From Alligator mississippiensis (taxonomy: Eukaryota > Chordata > Crocodylia > Alligatoridae), in NCBI RefSeq assembly GCF_030867095.1, contig NC_081832.1, positions 38,697,756 to 38,761,755 of the forward strand: 64,000 nucleotides of DNA, read 5' to 3'. The translations under genes were made by a program, and so were the position numbers. Of the stretch, positions 41,641 to 53,815 are shown piece by piece (position 1 is the first letter of the stretch; every line of letters begins with the position of its first letter). The notes beneath the pieces were generated by a model that ran no database searches, was not told where the DNA came from, and saw only the letters and a program-made list of their open reading frames with translations.

Positions 41641-43907
41641 GTCCCACCAGGGGAAATGCATTATTGGACCTGGTCGTGGCCACAGGCAACGACCTGGTGA
41701 GGGGACTGCGGGTTCTCGACCACCTGGGTGATAGTGATCATTGCCTACTGGAATTCACCGTCCAGTGCAGGGTGTCAAAGCCCTGCAGCAAGGCAGCAGC
41801 CTTGGACTTCAGAAGGGTGGATTTCGATGAGGTAAGTCAGGGAGGCACTGAGGTCCCAGAGGGAAGGTGATTTGGGAATCCAAGAAGAGTGGTTGTTCCT
41901 TAAGGAGATGATCCTCCAAGCTCAAAGGGTGACAATCCCCACGCGAATCAAAGGGGACAAGAGTGCTCAAAAGCCCCCATGGCTCACCAAAAGCATCCAG
42001 GAATGTCTCAAAGCCAAAAAGGAGGCATACACCCAATGGAAGGGAGGGGCCATCATCAAGGAGGATTATACCTCCATTGCTCAAGATTGTACGGGGGGAT
42101 GTTAGGAAGGCTAAGGTGGAAATGGAACTGGGACTAGCAACCCAGATCAAAGATAACATGAAGTCCTTTTTTAAATACATAGCAGGTAAAAAGAAGGTAC
42201 CGAGTAATGTGAGGCCTCTGCAGGACGCGCTTGGAAATCTGGTGGTCACACCAGATGACAAAGCTAACCTCTTTAACAGATTCTTTGCTTCCATTTTTCT
42301 GAGCAGGGACAGGGACATCCCCCACACTGGGATGCAGGACGGACCCAGGAGAGGCGCAGCCAGGCCCAGGGTCAGTGCGGACCTAGTCAGGGAATTTCTG
42401 GTGGGACTAGACATGTTCAAATCAGCAGGTCCTGATGATCTCCACCCCAGAGTGCTGAGGGAATTTGCAGAAGTCATTGCATAACCCCTGGCACAGCTTT
42501 ATGAGCACTCGTGGTGCTCTGGTGAGGTACCAGAGGGCTGGAAAAGGGCCAATGTGGTCCCCATTTTCAAAAAAGGGAGGAAGGAGGACCCAGGAAACTA
42601 TAGGCCTGTTAGTTTTACCTCAGTCCTGGGAAAGCTCTTTGAGAAAATTATCCAGGAGCACATCTGCAAGAGACCAGCAGGGGAGATTATGCTTAGGGGC
42701 AATCAACATGGGTTCATTAGAGGCAGGTCCTGTCAGACCAACCCAGTTGCCTTCTATGACCAGGTCACAAAATCCTTGGATGCAGGTGTTGTAGGGCGTG
42801 TAGTCTTTTTGGGCTTTAGGAAGGCCTTCGACACTGTCTCTCACCCCATCCTCATTAAAAAATTAGGCAACTGTGGTGTCGACGCCTACACAGTCAGATG
42901 AGTCACAGATTGGCTGGACTGCACCCAGAGAGTGGTGGTGGATGGGTTATTTTCAACCTAGAGGGATGTGGGCAGTGGGGTTCCCCAGGGCTCAGTCCTT
43001 GGGCCCACACTATTCAACATCTTCATCAGTGACTTGGACGAGGGGGTGAAAAGCACCTTGTTCAAATTTGTGGATGACACTAAGATGTGGGGAGAAGTAG
43101 GCACGCTAGAAGAGAGGGACAGGCTACAACTAGATCTGGACAGGTTACAGGGGTGGGCAGATGAGAATAGGATGGGTTTCAATACTGACAAGTATTGCAC
43201 CTGGGGAGGGAGAACCAGCAGCATACCTACAGGCTGGGGAACTCCCTTCTTGTCAGCACAGAGGCAGAAAAGGATCTTGGAGTCACTATTGATTCCAAGA
43301 TGAACATGGACCACCAATGTGGGGACGCAGTCAAGAAGGCTAACTGCACCTTGTCATGCATCCATAGATGCATCACGAGTAGGTCTAAGGTGGTGATCCT
43401 CCCCCTCTATGTGACATTGGTCAGGTTGCAGTTGGAGTACTGTGTCCAGTTCTGGGCACCACGCTTCAGGAGGGATGTGGACAGCATCAAGAGGGTCCAG
43501 AGGAGGGCCACTCATCAGCAAGGTAGGGCCTACAAGGAGAGGCTACGGGACCTGAACCTGTTCAGCCTCCACAAGAGAAGGCTGAGAGGGGATCTGGTGG
43601 CCATCTACAAACTAGCCAAAGGGGACCAGCAGGCAATGGGAGAGTCCCTGTTTCCCCGAGCACTACCAGGAGTAACAAGGAATAACGGCTATAAGTTGAC
43701 TGAGACCTGGGCAGTCAGGGCGGCTAGGAGCTGGAACCAACATCCTAGGCAAGCGGTGCTCGCTCCTACCCTGGGGGTCTTCAAAAGGAGGCTAGACAAT
43801 CACCTAGCCAGGGTCATTTGACCCCAGTACTCTTTCCTGCCATGGCAGGGGGTCGGACTTGATGACCTGCTTAGGTCCCTTCTGACCCTACCAACTATGA
43901 AACTATA
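41641..43907 (+). pseudogene. CR1 LINE copy G, ORF2 and 3' UTR
   Basis: Begins GTCCCACCAGGGG in the endonuclease (PTRGNALLDLVVATGNDLV, HLGDSDHCLLEF). RT landmarks are [30 protein letters not shown] and FVDDTKMWG. The C-terminal part has LVRLQLEYCVQFWAPRF. Frameshifts occur near 41865, 42095 and 43190. Stops include TAA at 42482, TGA at 42899 and TAG near 42960. ORF2 ends at 43821, followed by a 3' UTR with GGGGGTCGGACTTGATGACC and an end at AACTATGAAACTAT. Confidence 0.93.
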
Positions 43908-45090
43908 AAACCAATTATCCAAGCATCATGGTGTCCCATAAGATGCAGAGCCTGCTGGAAGACTTTACAATAGATACAGCAAGACATGCAGCACTGAGGG
44001 AAGGGACTGGCAGCTTTGCTTAGGATCACTTCCAGCTCCATGATTGCTTAGGGTTTATTAATGCCTTTTAGCAGCTTAGAAGTTGGAGTTTAGGGCTTTG
44101 GAGGAATATGAGGGTGACCTGAGGCCTGGAGGAGAGGATCTGAGTGCAGCAGGGTCCTGGTGACCAGGAGCCAGGAAACACAGTTGATCCTATGAGAGTC
44201 TTTGTAATGTGAGGGACAGAGACACAAGCAACCATAGCGTGGGTTGTAATCTGCCACAGGTGCTATTTGACATATGTTACTGTCCATTGCCCGCTAGTCC
44301 TCTCTAATGTGTATGAAGGAGACTCTATGATCACTCCCTACTGTAGCGATAAATGTTCTGTTTCCACATTATGCAGAACCAGGCACAGCTGGGTACCTCA
44401 ATGTTAATGTCCAAAACCCATCCCCAGAGCTCTCATGCACCAAACCCAGAAATGAATCAGTGAAGGCACTGCAAGTGTGCCTCCCACAGCCACAAGTACA
44501 CTGGAGATGAAGGCAATGAGAGCAACTGATGAGGGATGCAGTGGGATATCTTCATCACTACATTTCTAGCTTTAGCAGATGGGAGCAGAGCAGATGGAAA
44601 GGGCATGCTTGGAAGTAGACCTACCCAAGACAGCCAGCACTTGAGAGGTTCTACTCTTTTGGTAAGTGTTTGCAGAGACAAGCATTGGGTCATTGGTCCC
44701 AACATCCTTTCCATGTACCAGAATTGCCTTAGTCACCTCTGGTGCAATCACCAGCACAGTCTATAGGTGTCCTTCAGAGCAGAGCCCAACTAGCCCAGCC
44801 AGGTAAGCCCAGCTCCATCAAAGGTATGCACTGTCTTCCAGGGCTATGTTGTCAGCAGGACCATTGCTCAATGGAGCACTTGAGGGATGGGACTACTTCT
44901 TAGAAAGGAAAGGAAGCATTTTGGTACAGGTTGCTAGGATGTAGCAATACAACCAAACAGCCCATCCTCAGCAGGGGAGCCAGCATTGTCCATGCTACTT
45001 TACAGGTGGGGAATTACTATCCAGGCAGATGAAGGAGTTAGTTGACTTTAATGACTCATTATTTTTCATTCCAGAACTATCTCTCTTTTT
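43908..45090. other. Non-coding stretch, nothing recognised
   Basis: Short ORFs on both strands without recognisable content. No repeat structure seen by eye. Confidence 0.6.
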
Positions 45091-47600
45091 CATAGACTCA
45101 TAAAATCATTAAAAAAAATGGTTTGGAAGGGACCTCAGGAGGTCAAGGTAGGATCACCCCCAGCTAGATCATCCTAGCCAAGGCTTTGTCTAGCCGGATC
45201 TTAAAAATCTCCAAAGAAGGAGGGTCCACAACTTCCCTGGGTAACCTGTTTCAGTGTTTTACTACCCTCCTAGTGAGAAAATTCTTCCTAATACAGTAAA
45301 ATCTCTGTTATCTGGCATGAGTGGGGAATGTGGGGTGCTGGTTATTTAAAAATTCCAGTTATCTGAGAGTATACCTAGTAAGGAAGACAGTGCCATACTT
45401 GTAACGCAAATTTTCAAAGAATTAGTGTACAATACATTACAGTATAATATACTATATAAAGAATAAAATAGTATACAGGTACTCATGAATCAAGTAGTAG
45501 TAAAGCAGCACTGGAGTGAAAAGAAATTCTGAGGCAGTCATATACAGTACAGTACACAAAAGTTGCATGTAGTACACTATTGGCAGGGCATGGTGTACAC
45601 CTAGATCACTTAAAAGTATGGTACACTTAACACTACAGCATGCATCCTGAAGCTGAAAGTGGCACAGCAGGCAGCAAAGCGGAGCAGCACTCTGTGCATC
45701 CCGCGGTTGAAATTCTGGTTAATAGAGTATTCTGGTTAGTTAAATGCTGGATAACAGAGATTTTACTGTATCTAACTTACACTTCCCTAGCTGCAACTTG
45801 AGATCATTGCTCCTTGTTCTGTCATCTGCTACCACTGAAAATAATTTAGCTCCATCCTCTTTTGAACCCTCCTTCAGGTAGTTGAAGGCTGCTATTAAAT
45901 CCCCTCTCAGTCTTCTCTTTTCTAGACTAAATAAGCCCAGTTCCCTTACTTCTCCTTATAAATCATGTGTCTCAGGCCCCAAACCATTTTTGTTGCCCTC
46001 CGCTGGACTCTCTCCAATTTGTCCACATCCTTTCTGTAGTGGGGGCCCCAAAACTGAAAACAGTACTCGAGATGTGACCTTACCAGTGCTGAATAGAGGG
46101 GAATAATCACTTCCCTTGATCTGTTAGCAACATGCCTACCAATGCAGCCCAGTATGCCATTAGCCTTCTTGGCAACACGGGAACACTGTTGGCTCATATT
46201 CAACTTATTGTCCACTGTAACCCCCAGGTCCTTTCCTGCAGAGCTGCTGCCCAGCCTGTCAGTGCCCAGCCTGTATGAGAACATGGGATTGTTCCATCCT
46301 AAGTGTAGAACTTCGCAGTTGTCCATGTTGAACCTCATAAGATTTCTTTTGGCCCAATCCTCCAATTTGTCTAGGTCACTCTGAATCCTAGCCCTACCCT
46401 CCAATGTATCTACTACTCCCCTCAGCTTGGTGTCATCTGCAAACTTGCTGAGGGTGCATTTTATGCCATCGTCCAGGTTGTTGATGAAGATATTGAACAA
46501 AGCTGGCCCAAGGACCAACTCCTGGGGCACTCCACTTGATACTGGCTACCAACTAGACATCGAGCCATTGATTACTACTCTCTAAGCCTGATGCTCCAGC
46601 CAGTTTTCTATCCACCTTACAGCCCATTCATCCAAGCCATACTTCCTTAGCTTGCCTGCAAGAATGTTGTGGAAGACCATATCAAAAGCCTTGAAAACAT
46701 CAACCACATCCACTGATCTCCCTGCATCCACAGAGCCAGTTATCTCATCATAGAAGGCAGTCAGGTTGGTCAGGCATGACTTGCCCCTGGTGAATCTGTG
46801 CTGCCTGTTCCTAAGCACCTTTTTCTCCAAGTGCTTAGAAGTGGATTCCTTGAGTATCTGCTTCATGATTTTTCCAGGGATTGAGGTGAGGCTGACTAAT
46901 CTGTAGTTCCCTGGCTCTTCCTTTTTCCCTTTTTTAAATATGGGCACTATATTTGCCCTTTTCCAATCATCCAGTACTTCTCCTAATCACCATGAGTTTT
47001 CAAAGATGATGGTCAGTGGGCTCTGCAATCATATCAGCCAATTCCTGCAATCACATCAGCACCCTCAGGTGCATCTTATCCAGCTCCGTGGACTTGTATA
47101 TGTCCAACTTTTCTAAATAGTCCTAACATGTTCTTTTGCCCCTGTTGGCTGCTCACCTCCTCCCCAAACTGTGCTGTCAGGTTCAATAGTCTGGGAGCTG
47201 GCTTGCCTGTGAAGACTGTGGTGAAAAAGGCATTGAGTACTTCAGACTTTTCTGCATCCTCTGTCACTAGGTTGCCTCCCCTATTCAGTAGAGGACACAC
47301 ACTCTCCCTGATCTTCCTATTGTTACTGACATACTTGTAGAAACCCTTCTTGTTACCCTTCATATCCCTTGCTAGCTGCAACTCCAATTGTGCTTTAGCC
47401 TTCCTGACTTCATCCCTGCATACCCATGCAATAATCTTATACTTTTCCCTAGGTGTTGTCCAAGTTTCCAAGGTCTTGATGTTCTACTAATCAAGCTAAA
47501 CTTTCTTACGGCATTTTTTTGCTGACTGCTAGCTACTCTTGCTCTTTTTCTGCCTATTTCACAGCCTTGGAGACTCATTAGCTCTTTTCAGAATCACAGA
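45091..47600 (-). pseudogene. CR1 LINE copy H, ORF2 with a MITE inside
   Basis: Minus-strand CR1 of a different subfamily from A, F, G, I and K. 3' UTR at about 45091-45250 (GGAAGGGACCTCAGGAGGTC). ORF2 pieces are 45946-46530 ([44 protein letters not shown]), 46582-46947 (MPIFKKGKKEEPGNYRLVSL, FDMVFHNIL) and 47076-47471 (ARDMKGNKKGFYKYV). Frames break between them and the 5' end is lost near 47600. A Tigger-like MITE at 45294-45768 splits the conserved ATTCTTCCTAATATCTAAC word. Confidence 0.9.
45294..45768. mobile_element. Tigger/pogo-like MITE inside CR1-H
   Basis: Terminal inverted repeats of 24 bp matching at 22 positions: CAGTAAAATCTCTGTTATCT at the left, CAGTAAAATCTCTGTTATCC at the right when reversed. 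TA lies at both flanks (45292-45293 and 45769-45770), the target choice of Tc1/mariner/pogo elements. No coding capacity in 475 bp. Confidence 0.9.
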
Positions 47601-50600
47601 CAATTCTAGGTCAACCCAAACTGCCCATTTTGGTGATTAAAATGTGTACCAGAAAACTTTCTTTCAGCTCTGCTCTGGGCTATGCCATGCCCTCTGGGCT
47701 AGGTAACTGTCATATAGTGGCAGGATCTGGAGGATGCTGCATGTTGGAGATAGCCGTGCTGGAGTGAAAGAGCAGAGACAGCAATCTGCTCTGTGCACGT
47801 ACACAATGGAGCTCTTTAGAAGGAGGTATTTTCTGAAAGCTCAGTGAAAATGTAGCGCTTACTTGCAAATAACCCAAAGGGCTTGGGAACCTGTAGTGCA
47901 GACAGTATAGTATACTGGCTATAGTATGGCATGAAGCATATAGACACCAAAGCGCTGGCGAAGAGCACCCTCACCCTTAACCCAGCCTCAGCCCCAGCCT
48001 GGGTGCTGCAATCTGGCTGAAATCAGGACAGGCTGAGGGCAGCAGTGCCTGTAGCCCACAGCTGCACAGCACATGGCATTGAACCTGCAGGTTGTATCAC
48101 AGCAGCCCTTATTCATTTCTTTTAGGCCCTAGTGGGTTAAATAGAAGAAATGTCAGGAGAAGGTTTGCTTTTGTGCAGAGGGAGTAGGGATTCAGGGAAG
48201 GTTCTTGGCTTCCTGCACCCTTAGCTGTGCAGGTAATGCCAGCAGCTTCCTGATACACAGTATTCCTAGTGTCATGGAGCCTCAGTCAGACACCCTTGAG
48301 CCGCTGGAAGTTTCCATGGCAATGGCCCTTCTGCAGCCTGCTCATTGAAAGAAAAGAAAGAGGCGAGTGGAGGTTTAGTGAGACTGGAGCTGGTGAGTGC
48401 GGCGGTGCAAGGCCAGCATTCCAGCCTAGGACCCCACACTGCTCCAAGACCGCAGACAGCACTAGTGGGCGGAGGGGGACTGATTGCCCACTGCAGCCAC
48501 AGAAGGGATGAAGGGAGGAATCACACAATGCCAACCAGCTCTACACTCCCTCCCATTTGTTTCTTCCCTTGTGAGATTAAAGACAGCAGCAGAGAAAGGC
48601 CATAGTTTAGAATCTGCAGGGTTGCCGTCAGCCTGAGCAAAGGTGACACACAATAGGGATGGGCAGCTGTGAAAGGGAACAGCAGGGCTGGGGAGTCCTA
48701 TTGGGTGGTGTGGTGAACTTAGTAGCTACCACCCCTGTGATCCTGGAAAACTACTCACACCATCCTGTGGCCAAGTGGCCATTGCAATCCCCATCCAAAA
48801 CTTAGAGGAAGCAGATGAGGTCAGAACTGGATGACATCTTCATGAGGAAATGTCCATGTTCCATGGAGGCAGTGTGGAGAAATAGCTGGTTGCCCTGTGC
48901 GGGGGATGCACTCCTGGCATTGCAGCTTGGGCTGGGCAGGGATTCTGCCTGCAACTGTGCCCAAGCTGAGTGTAATACACTGCAGATCAGGGCTCTCTGA
49001 ACCTGCTTGTGCAACTGGGCACACATGCCCAGACAAGAAAGAAAGAGCTGAAAGATATGGGAAGGGTCTGAATATGTGATCTCTAGCCTGTCAAAGTGGC
49101 CCTTTGAAGCTGAAGAGGAAGGGAGACAAAGGGCTGAATTTCATGGTCCCTGCCTCTGCTTGATTGAATAGGAATTGGGTAGTTCCACACCTTCAAAAAA
49201 GCTAAAATAACATTCTTAAATGCACAGGAAGCTGCTCAAGTCTCTCCCAGTACTGCAGGAACCTTCATCTTCCCATGTGATCTCAAAGCCCCATACATTC
49301 ATTGTGCTTCATTTCTCCTTCTGTTCCCTGACTTATCCAAGAGACTGAGGAACAGGAAGGTATTAAGTGTCTTGTTCAAGTCATTGGAGGTCAGGCATAG
49401 AGCCCAAGAGCCCTGACACCAGCATCCTGCTTTAACCAGTTGCTCAGGTAGTATCCTAATAAGAGAGTTGTTCTGTGTGCATCAGTCCCAAGAATTTATT
49501 TTATTTTAGCACGGGGTGTGTGACTGCACAAGTGCATGTGTGTGCATGCATATTTCTGTGTTTGTGTCTGTGTCTGTATACATATGTATGTGTGCATGTC
49601 TAAAAGGGATGGGCCACTTTTTCTAAAAATGGGGGTGGGCAACACAGCCTCTTGGGAAGGTGCTAGATCTTCTTCAGGCTTGGCCAGCAAGGACTGTGGG
49701 AGTGGTGCAGTGTGAACAGCAGAAGAGGGCTCCACTGAAGCTGATTTTTATGTGGAGAGGCTCATTAGCAGGGCTTTTTCTCTGATCAGCAGGTAGTTCA
49801 AGCAGCCACCCACAGACAGAGGCATGTCTAATTCAGCTCTGGGCTGGCTGGTTTCCAGGCCTCATGAGGGCCCAGGGGACTAGTTAAGCTCATTGTGTTT
49901 CATTCAGAGTCTTCAAAAAGCTGCCTGCCCGCAATTAAACCAGATTTATTGAATAATTCTCCACGGATCAGCTAGTTCAAGACCAGCCACAAGAAGAAAC
50001 GATCAATGAAACAGGTTAATGAGGCCCCTATGCTTCCTGTAATGGATCCCCTCCACATTTCTTATGGTAGAGCTCTCTGGTTGTCTCTCCTCAGTGGGTC
50101 CCTCCAATTTTGCTAGGGTGGGGTGAGCACAACACTCCCCATGTTCAGCCCCTTTTCTGGCATCAGCCCTTTTTTTGTCTCCCAATCCCAGCACAGCCTT
50201 AATGCTCATCAGTGGGGCATTGCTCCAGATTGCTGGGGTGCTGGACTGCAGGTAATGCTTTTGAAATCAGGAACAATTGGCTCTGAGGTTTGGCCCATCA
50301 CAGGGATGGCTCAGGCCAGCTGTGACATTTGTTTCTTAAGCTTGGCTCCAGTTCTGAAGCTTTGCCAAAGGTTGTCGGCAGCAGAGGGAACACTGGATTT
50401 ATGCTGCTGCTGTCTGTCCATGGTTACTTCAAGCTCAGATGGACCCAGATGCTCAAGGATATTATTCATTATCGTTTTTAACATTGTATTTGCCAGGAAT
50501 ATGCCATGTGTCACACAGACCTCAGGATAGCTGGAAACTCAGGTAGAGTTCTTGCCCACTACACAGGGCTACATTGCATGGCTGCCTACAGATGTCTTTA

Positions 50601-50773
50601 CATGAGTGGCTGGAGCTCTCATTTGCCTTTAAAAACCTTTTCCCAATTCATTACGGAACAAGCTTCATGGGAGCTCCTGAGTTAGGGAAAGGAACGACAC
50701 TTCTCAGAGGGTAAATGGTCTAACTATATCCCAGAGCAGCGGCCCTTGCTGAAGCAGGATCACAGTTCACAGT
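47601..50773. other. Longest apparently unique stretch, no gene supported
   Basis: Several short ORFs (for example 48269-48511, 50123-50530) have no recognisable domains, no paired splice sites and no clear codon signal. A TG-rich alternating tract lies at about 49517-49600. If unique host sequence exists in this window, this and 54631-56881 are the best candidates. Confidence 0.55.
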
Positions 50774-50958
50774 GGGTGCATCTACACGAGACGCTTTACT
50801 GTGCAATAGAATTAATTACTGCACAGTAACCATCTGCATTTATAAGTGCTAACCCTTCCTGTTCAGGAACTTGTTCTATTTGGCAGTTACTTGCAAATGC
50901 AAGTAGCAAATTAACTGCCGAGTAATTACAGTTCAATATAACATTTGTAGATGGCCGA
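50774..50958. repeat. MITE-like element, GGGYRYATCTACA family
   Basis: Starts GGGTGCATCTACACGAGACG. The right end, reversed, contains CATCTACAAATG. Interior TACTGCACAGTAA resembles words in 24938-25410. Confidence 0.5.
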
Positions 50959-51148
50959 CCGGGAGCAAATTTGTGGGCTCGCTCTATGAAGCCCTGGACA
51001 GCTTGCTTAAACTCAGTAAGTGGTCCACTACCTGAAATAATTACACACCCCTGCTCTCTGTGACACACTGTGCCTGTCTCTGTGCATGCACACACTGTAG
51101 CTTTCTATCTGCACCCCCCAGCACACAGTGTGCCTTTTTCTCTGCACA

Positions 51149-52040
51149 CGTGACAGGCTAGCTGGCAGTGACTTAGCCCAGGGGTTTTGAAAGGGCAAAA
51201 GATGATTGGAGGACTTGGGATTCCCTTTCCTCACCAATCTTGTAATGATTTGGCCCAGGGGTTTTGAAAGGGTAAAAGATGATTGGAGGGCTTGGGATTC
51301 CCTTTCCTCACCAATCAGGCAACAGAGACTCCATGTCCCCTGATTGGCCCCTCTGGTCACCTGGAGGGGGATAAAAAGGGCAGCACAGCTGACTCTGGGG
51401 AAACCAATGAGGGATCACAAGGCAGGAGCTTCAAAGAGCTGGGCTAGTGGGGTGGGAGTCGTTTCCGCAGAAGAGCCTGAAGGAGTGGGACCTGCAGGCA
51501 GCACCTGGACCCTCAGCAGTGCGGTGTGCGGCCGGCAGGAGAGGCTCCCCGCTGGGCTCCAGGATCCCCTACAAGAGGCTGTGGCCAGCAGGAGAGGCTC
51601 CCCATCTCCAGCAAGAATCTGAGCAGTGACCTGAGGGGTTCCCAGCTCTGCTTCCAGCTCCTCCAATAAAAGGCCAGGCAGCATGATGTGAGGCTGGGGC
51701 TCCTGGAAGGTCAAGACCCCTAGCAGCTTAAGTTAAATCAAGCACTGGTGGCTGTGTGGTAGAGGCTTTTGCCTACCACGCAGGAGATCTGAGTTCAAGT
51801 CCTAGCTGAGAAAACTTAGGGTGAGTGAAGTGAGAGAGAAAAATTCTTATTGCTGTATTGTTTTTTTCTGCTGTTTGTATTTTATATTTTGTTAACACTG
51901 TCTTTTGTCAACTAGATGAATGTGTCTATGATTGTAAGTGTCTAACCTTTATTGAATCCTGCCCCCTCGGGGCATTGTAGTATCCCCTATACCCCCTGCT
52001 TTATACTGGTTATGTTCCCAGTACTGGTCTCTCATTAAAA
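51149..52040 (+). repeat. Gypsy A family LTR fragment, plus strand
   Basis: Matches the minus-strand reading of 7112-6033 from its start (TGACAGGCTAGCTGGC) to CAGTACTGGTCTCTCATTAAAA. The last ~130 bp are missing, and no internal region follows. TATA-like GATAAAAAGG is at 51370-51379 and AATAAA at 51665-51670. Near its start a ~77-bp segment is tandemly duplicated (51164-51240 and 51241-51317). ORFs here on both strands are not conserved between LTR copies. Confidence 0.88.
51742..51809 (+). other. tRNA-Gly-like segment inside the LTR, best-preserved copy
   Basis: Begins GCACTGGTGGCTGTGTGGTA, close to the first 20 bases of tRNA-Gly(GCC), continues TTTTGCCTACCACGCAGGAG (the anticodon arm, with GCC changed to ACC) and GAGTTCAAGTCC (T arm and B box). 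The 3' acceptor strand does not pair, so this is a tRNA-derived module rather than a gene. The same module is present in both Gypsy A LTRs. Confidence 0.8.
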
Positions 52041-52149
52041 AATTGAACATCTACAACATTCATTAATTTGATTTTAAAAAATATTTTTGTCCTGATTTAC
52101 ATAAGCTTGTTCAGTGTACATAGAGGTAATTGCACAATAGCTTAAAATG

Positions 52150-52364
52150 AAGTGTTACTATTGTATACTGGGGGGAGGGCATGGGGGTGGGTATAGGTTT
52201 GTGGGGGGCTGTGTGTGTGGGGAGGGTGGTTGGGGGGTGTGGGTGTTTGCGTGTATGGCAGTGTGAGGGGGTGTGTATGCAGGTATATGGTGGGGTGTGT
52301 ATGTGGGACTCACCCTATGAACACACACACATGCAGTGTGCCTTTCTCTGCGTGTGTGTGCGTG

Positions 52365-52397
<33 letters not shown>

Positions 52398-52480
52398 TGT
52401 GTGCCTCTCTGTCTCTCTCTCCCTCATTGCACAGACACAAATGTAAACACTGTCTCTCTCCCCCCCCCTCACTGAATGGA
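52150..52480. repeat. GT-rich then CA-rich low-complexity block
   Basis: GTGTG/GGGG-rich to about 52315, then (CA)n with CGCGCG near 52370, then TCTC-rich. ORFs spanning it (52158-52544, 52181-52789) are composition artefacts. Confidence 0.85.
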
Positions 52481-52799
52481 CACGGACACGGACACCCTCT
52501 CCCGCTCCTGGCCCCGGGGTTCCACCATGGCCCTGTACTCCCATGGTCCCGTGATGCAGCCTGGGGCCATGTGCTGCTGGAGGCTGCCTGTGTGCAGCCT
52601 CCAGCAGTAAAAGCTGCAGCAGGCAGAGACTTTGTGGTGGGGGCAGGGCAGGAGTGGGAGGGGCTGTGGGTGGGGTGGGAGTCCTGCTCAGGTAATCCTG
52701 AGTCCTGCTGGCTCTTCCTGCATCCTACTGCTTGTTTCCTGTCATCTTTGACAGGCAGCCAGGAGCAGATAAAATATTATTTTTTCTAAAATTTAGGGC

Positions 52800-52846
52800 C
52801 CTGTGGGCCAGATCTGACTCGCAGGCCACATTTTGCCCACCCCTGG
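52800..52846 (-). repeat. hAT-like element terminus
   Basis: The minus strand begins CCAGGGGTGGGCAAAATGTG and continues GCCTGCGAGTCAGATC, a start typical of hAT non-autonomous elements. Similar to the end near 16795. The left end is not located. Confidence 0.6.
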
Positions 52847-53815
52847 ATTAGAAGCCCCATTTGTATGCTGAATGCTAAATATTTTGCTCATGTGTCTTGG
52901 ATAACAAGGTCTTGGATAATTTCAAGTTTTGTTTAACTTCTACAGACCAAGAGAAGTTTTATTTCCTGGCTCTGGGAGTGCACTGAGGTGTAGCACCATA
53001 TTTCCAACTCTTGACCCCAGCCTGGCCATGGTTTCATGCAGGCTACAGGCCTCAGACAGGGATCATACATATGAGCAGAGGTTGTTTGACCTGCTGTAAA
53101 GTCTCCAAACCTCCCACTCTTCCCTCTGCCCCTGGAATCTCCAGGGCCTCGTCATCTTAACTGAGGTATCTTAACTGACCTGTTCTGCTGTGATAGAAGT
53201 TATAATTTGGAGACACTCCCTTACTTGAAAGAACATGTAGGTTGGGAGTTGGGAGATGGTTCCTCTGGTGAGCTAGATGACAGAGATTGCATATAGTTCC
53301 ACAATAAAATGTATTGCTTTCATTCTTCTCATTCATGTATGCCTGGGTTTACTGAACCCTATGATCAATACATGTAGTCCCTCCCTTTCCCCACAGCTTG
53401 TTCTTGAATGGCTTCTTCAGGTCCTTGTAGGATGCTTTGGGGTAGTGGGATACATGGATTTCTCAATGTGTCTGGTGCTGCTAGGGCTGAGAGAATCTAC
53501 CCCCCTATATTGGTTTTGGGGCACTTGACCTTTCAGGGCTTGGCTCTCTTTCAGTCATTGCATGTCAACCCACAGGAAACACCCCACCCTTATCCCTGCC
53601 AGCCCTTGCAAAGGGCTTGCAGCAAAGGGGCTGAAGCAATGAGGCACAGTACTGTAGGGGGCTGGCCTGTGATATCACTGCAGGAACCTAGAATTTGAAT
53701 CATGGAATGGGTTATTCCTTACAGTAATGCAAACAGTAACCCCTGCATTGCAGGCATGCAGTCGGATCCTAGAGTGGGTTCTGTGACTGCTGCAAACTTT
53801 CTCATCTGTTATCAG
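52847..53815. other. Non-coding stretch, nothing recognised
   Basis: No supported gene or repeat. Confidence 0.55.

Noticed and set aside
47601..50773. Host exon candidates at 48269-48605 and 50123-50530
   Set aside because: No domain, no consistent frame between strands and no paired splice sites that I could support.
52158..52789. Long ORFs on both strands, 128 and 202 codons
   Set aside because: They run through GT- and CA-rich low-complexity DNA and have no recognisable protein content.
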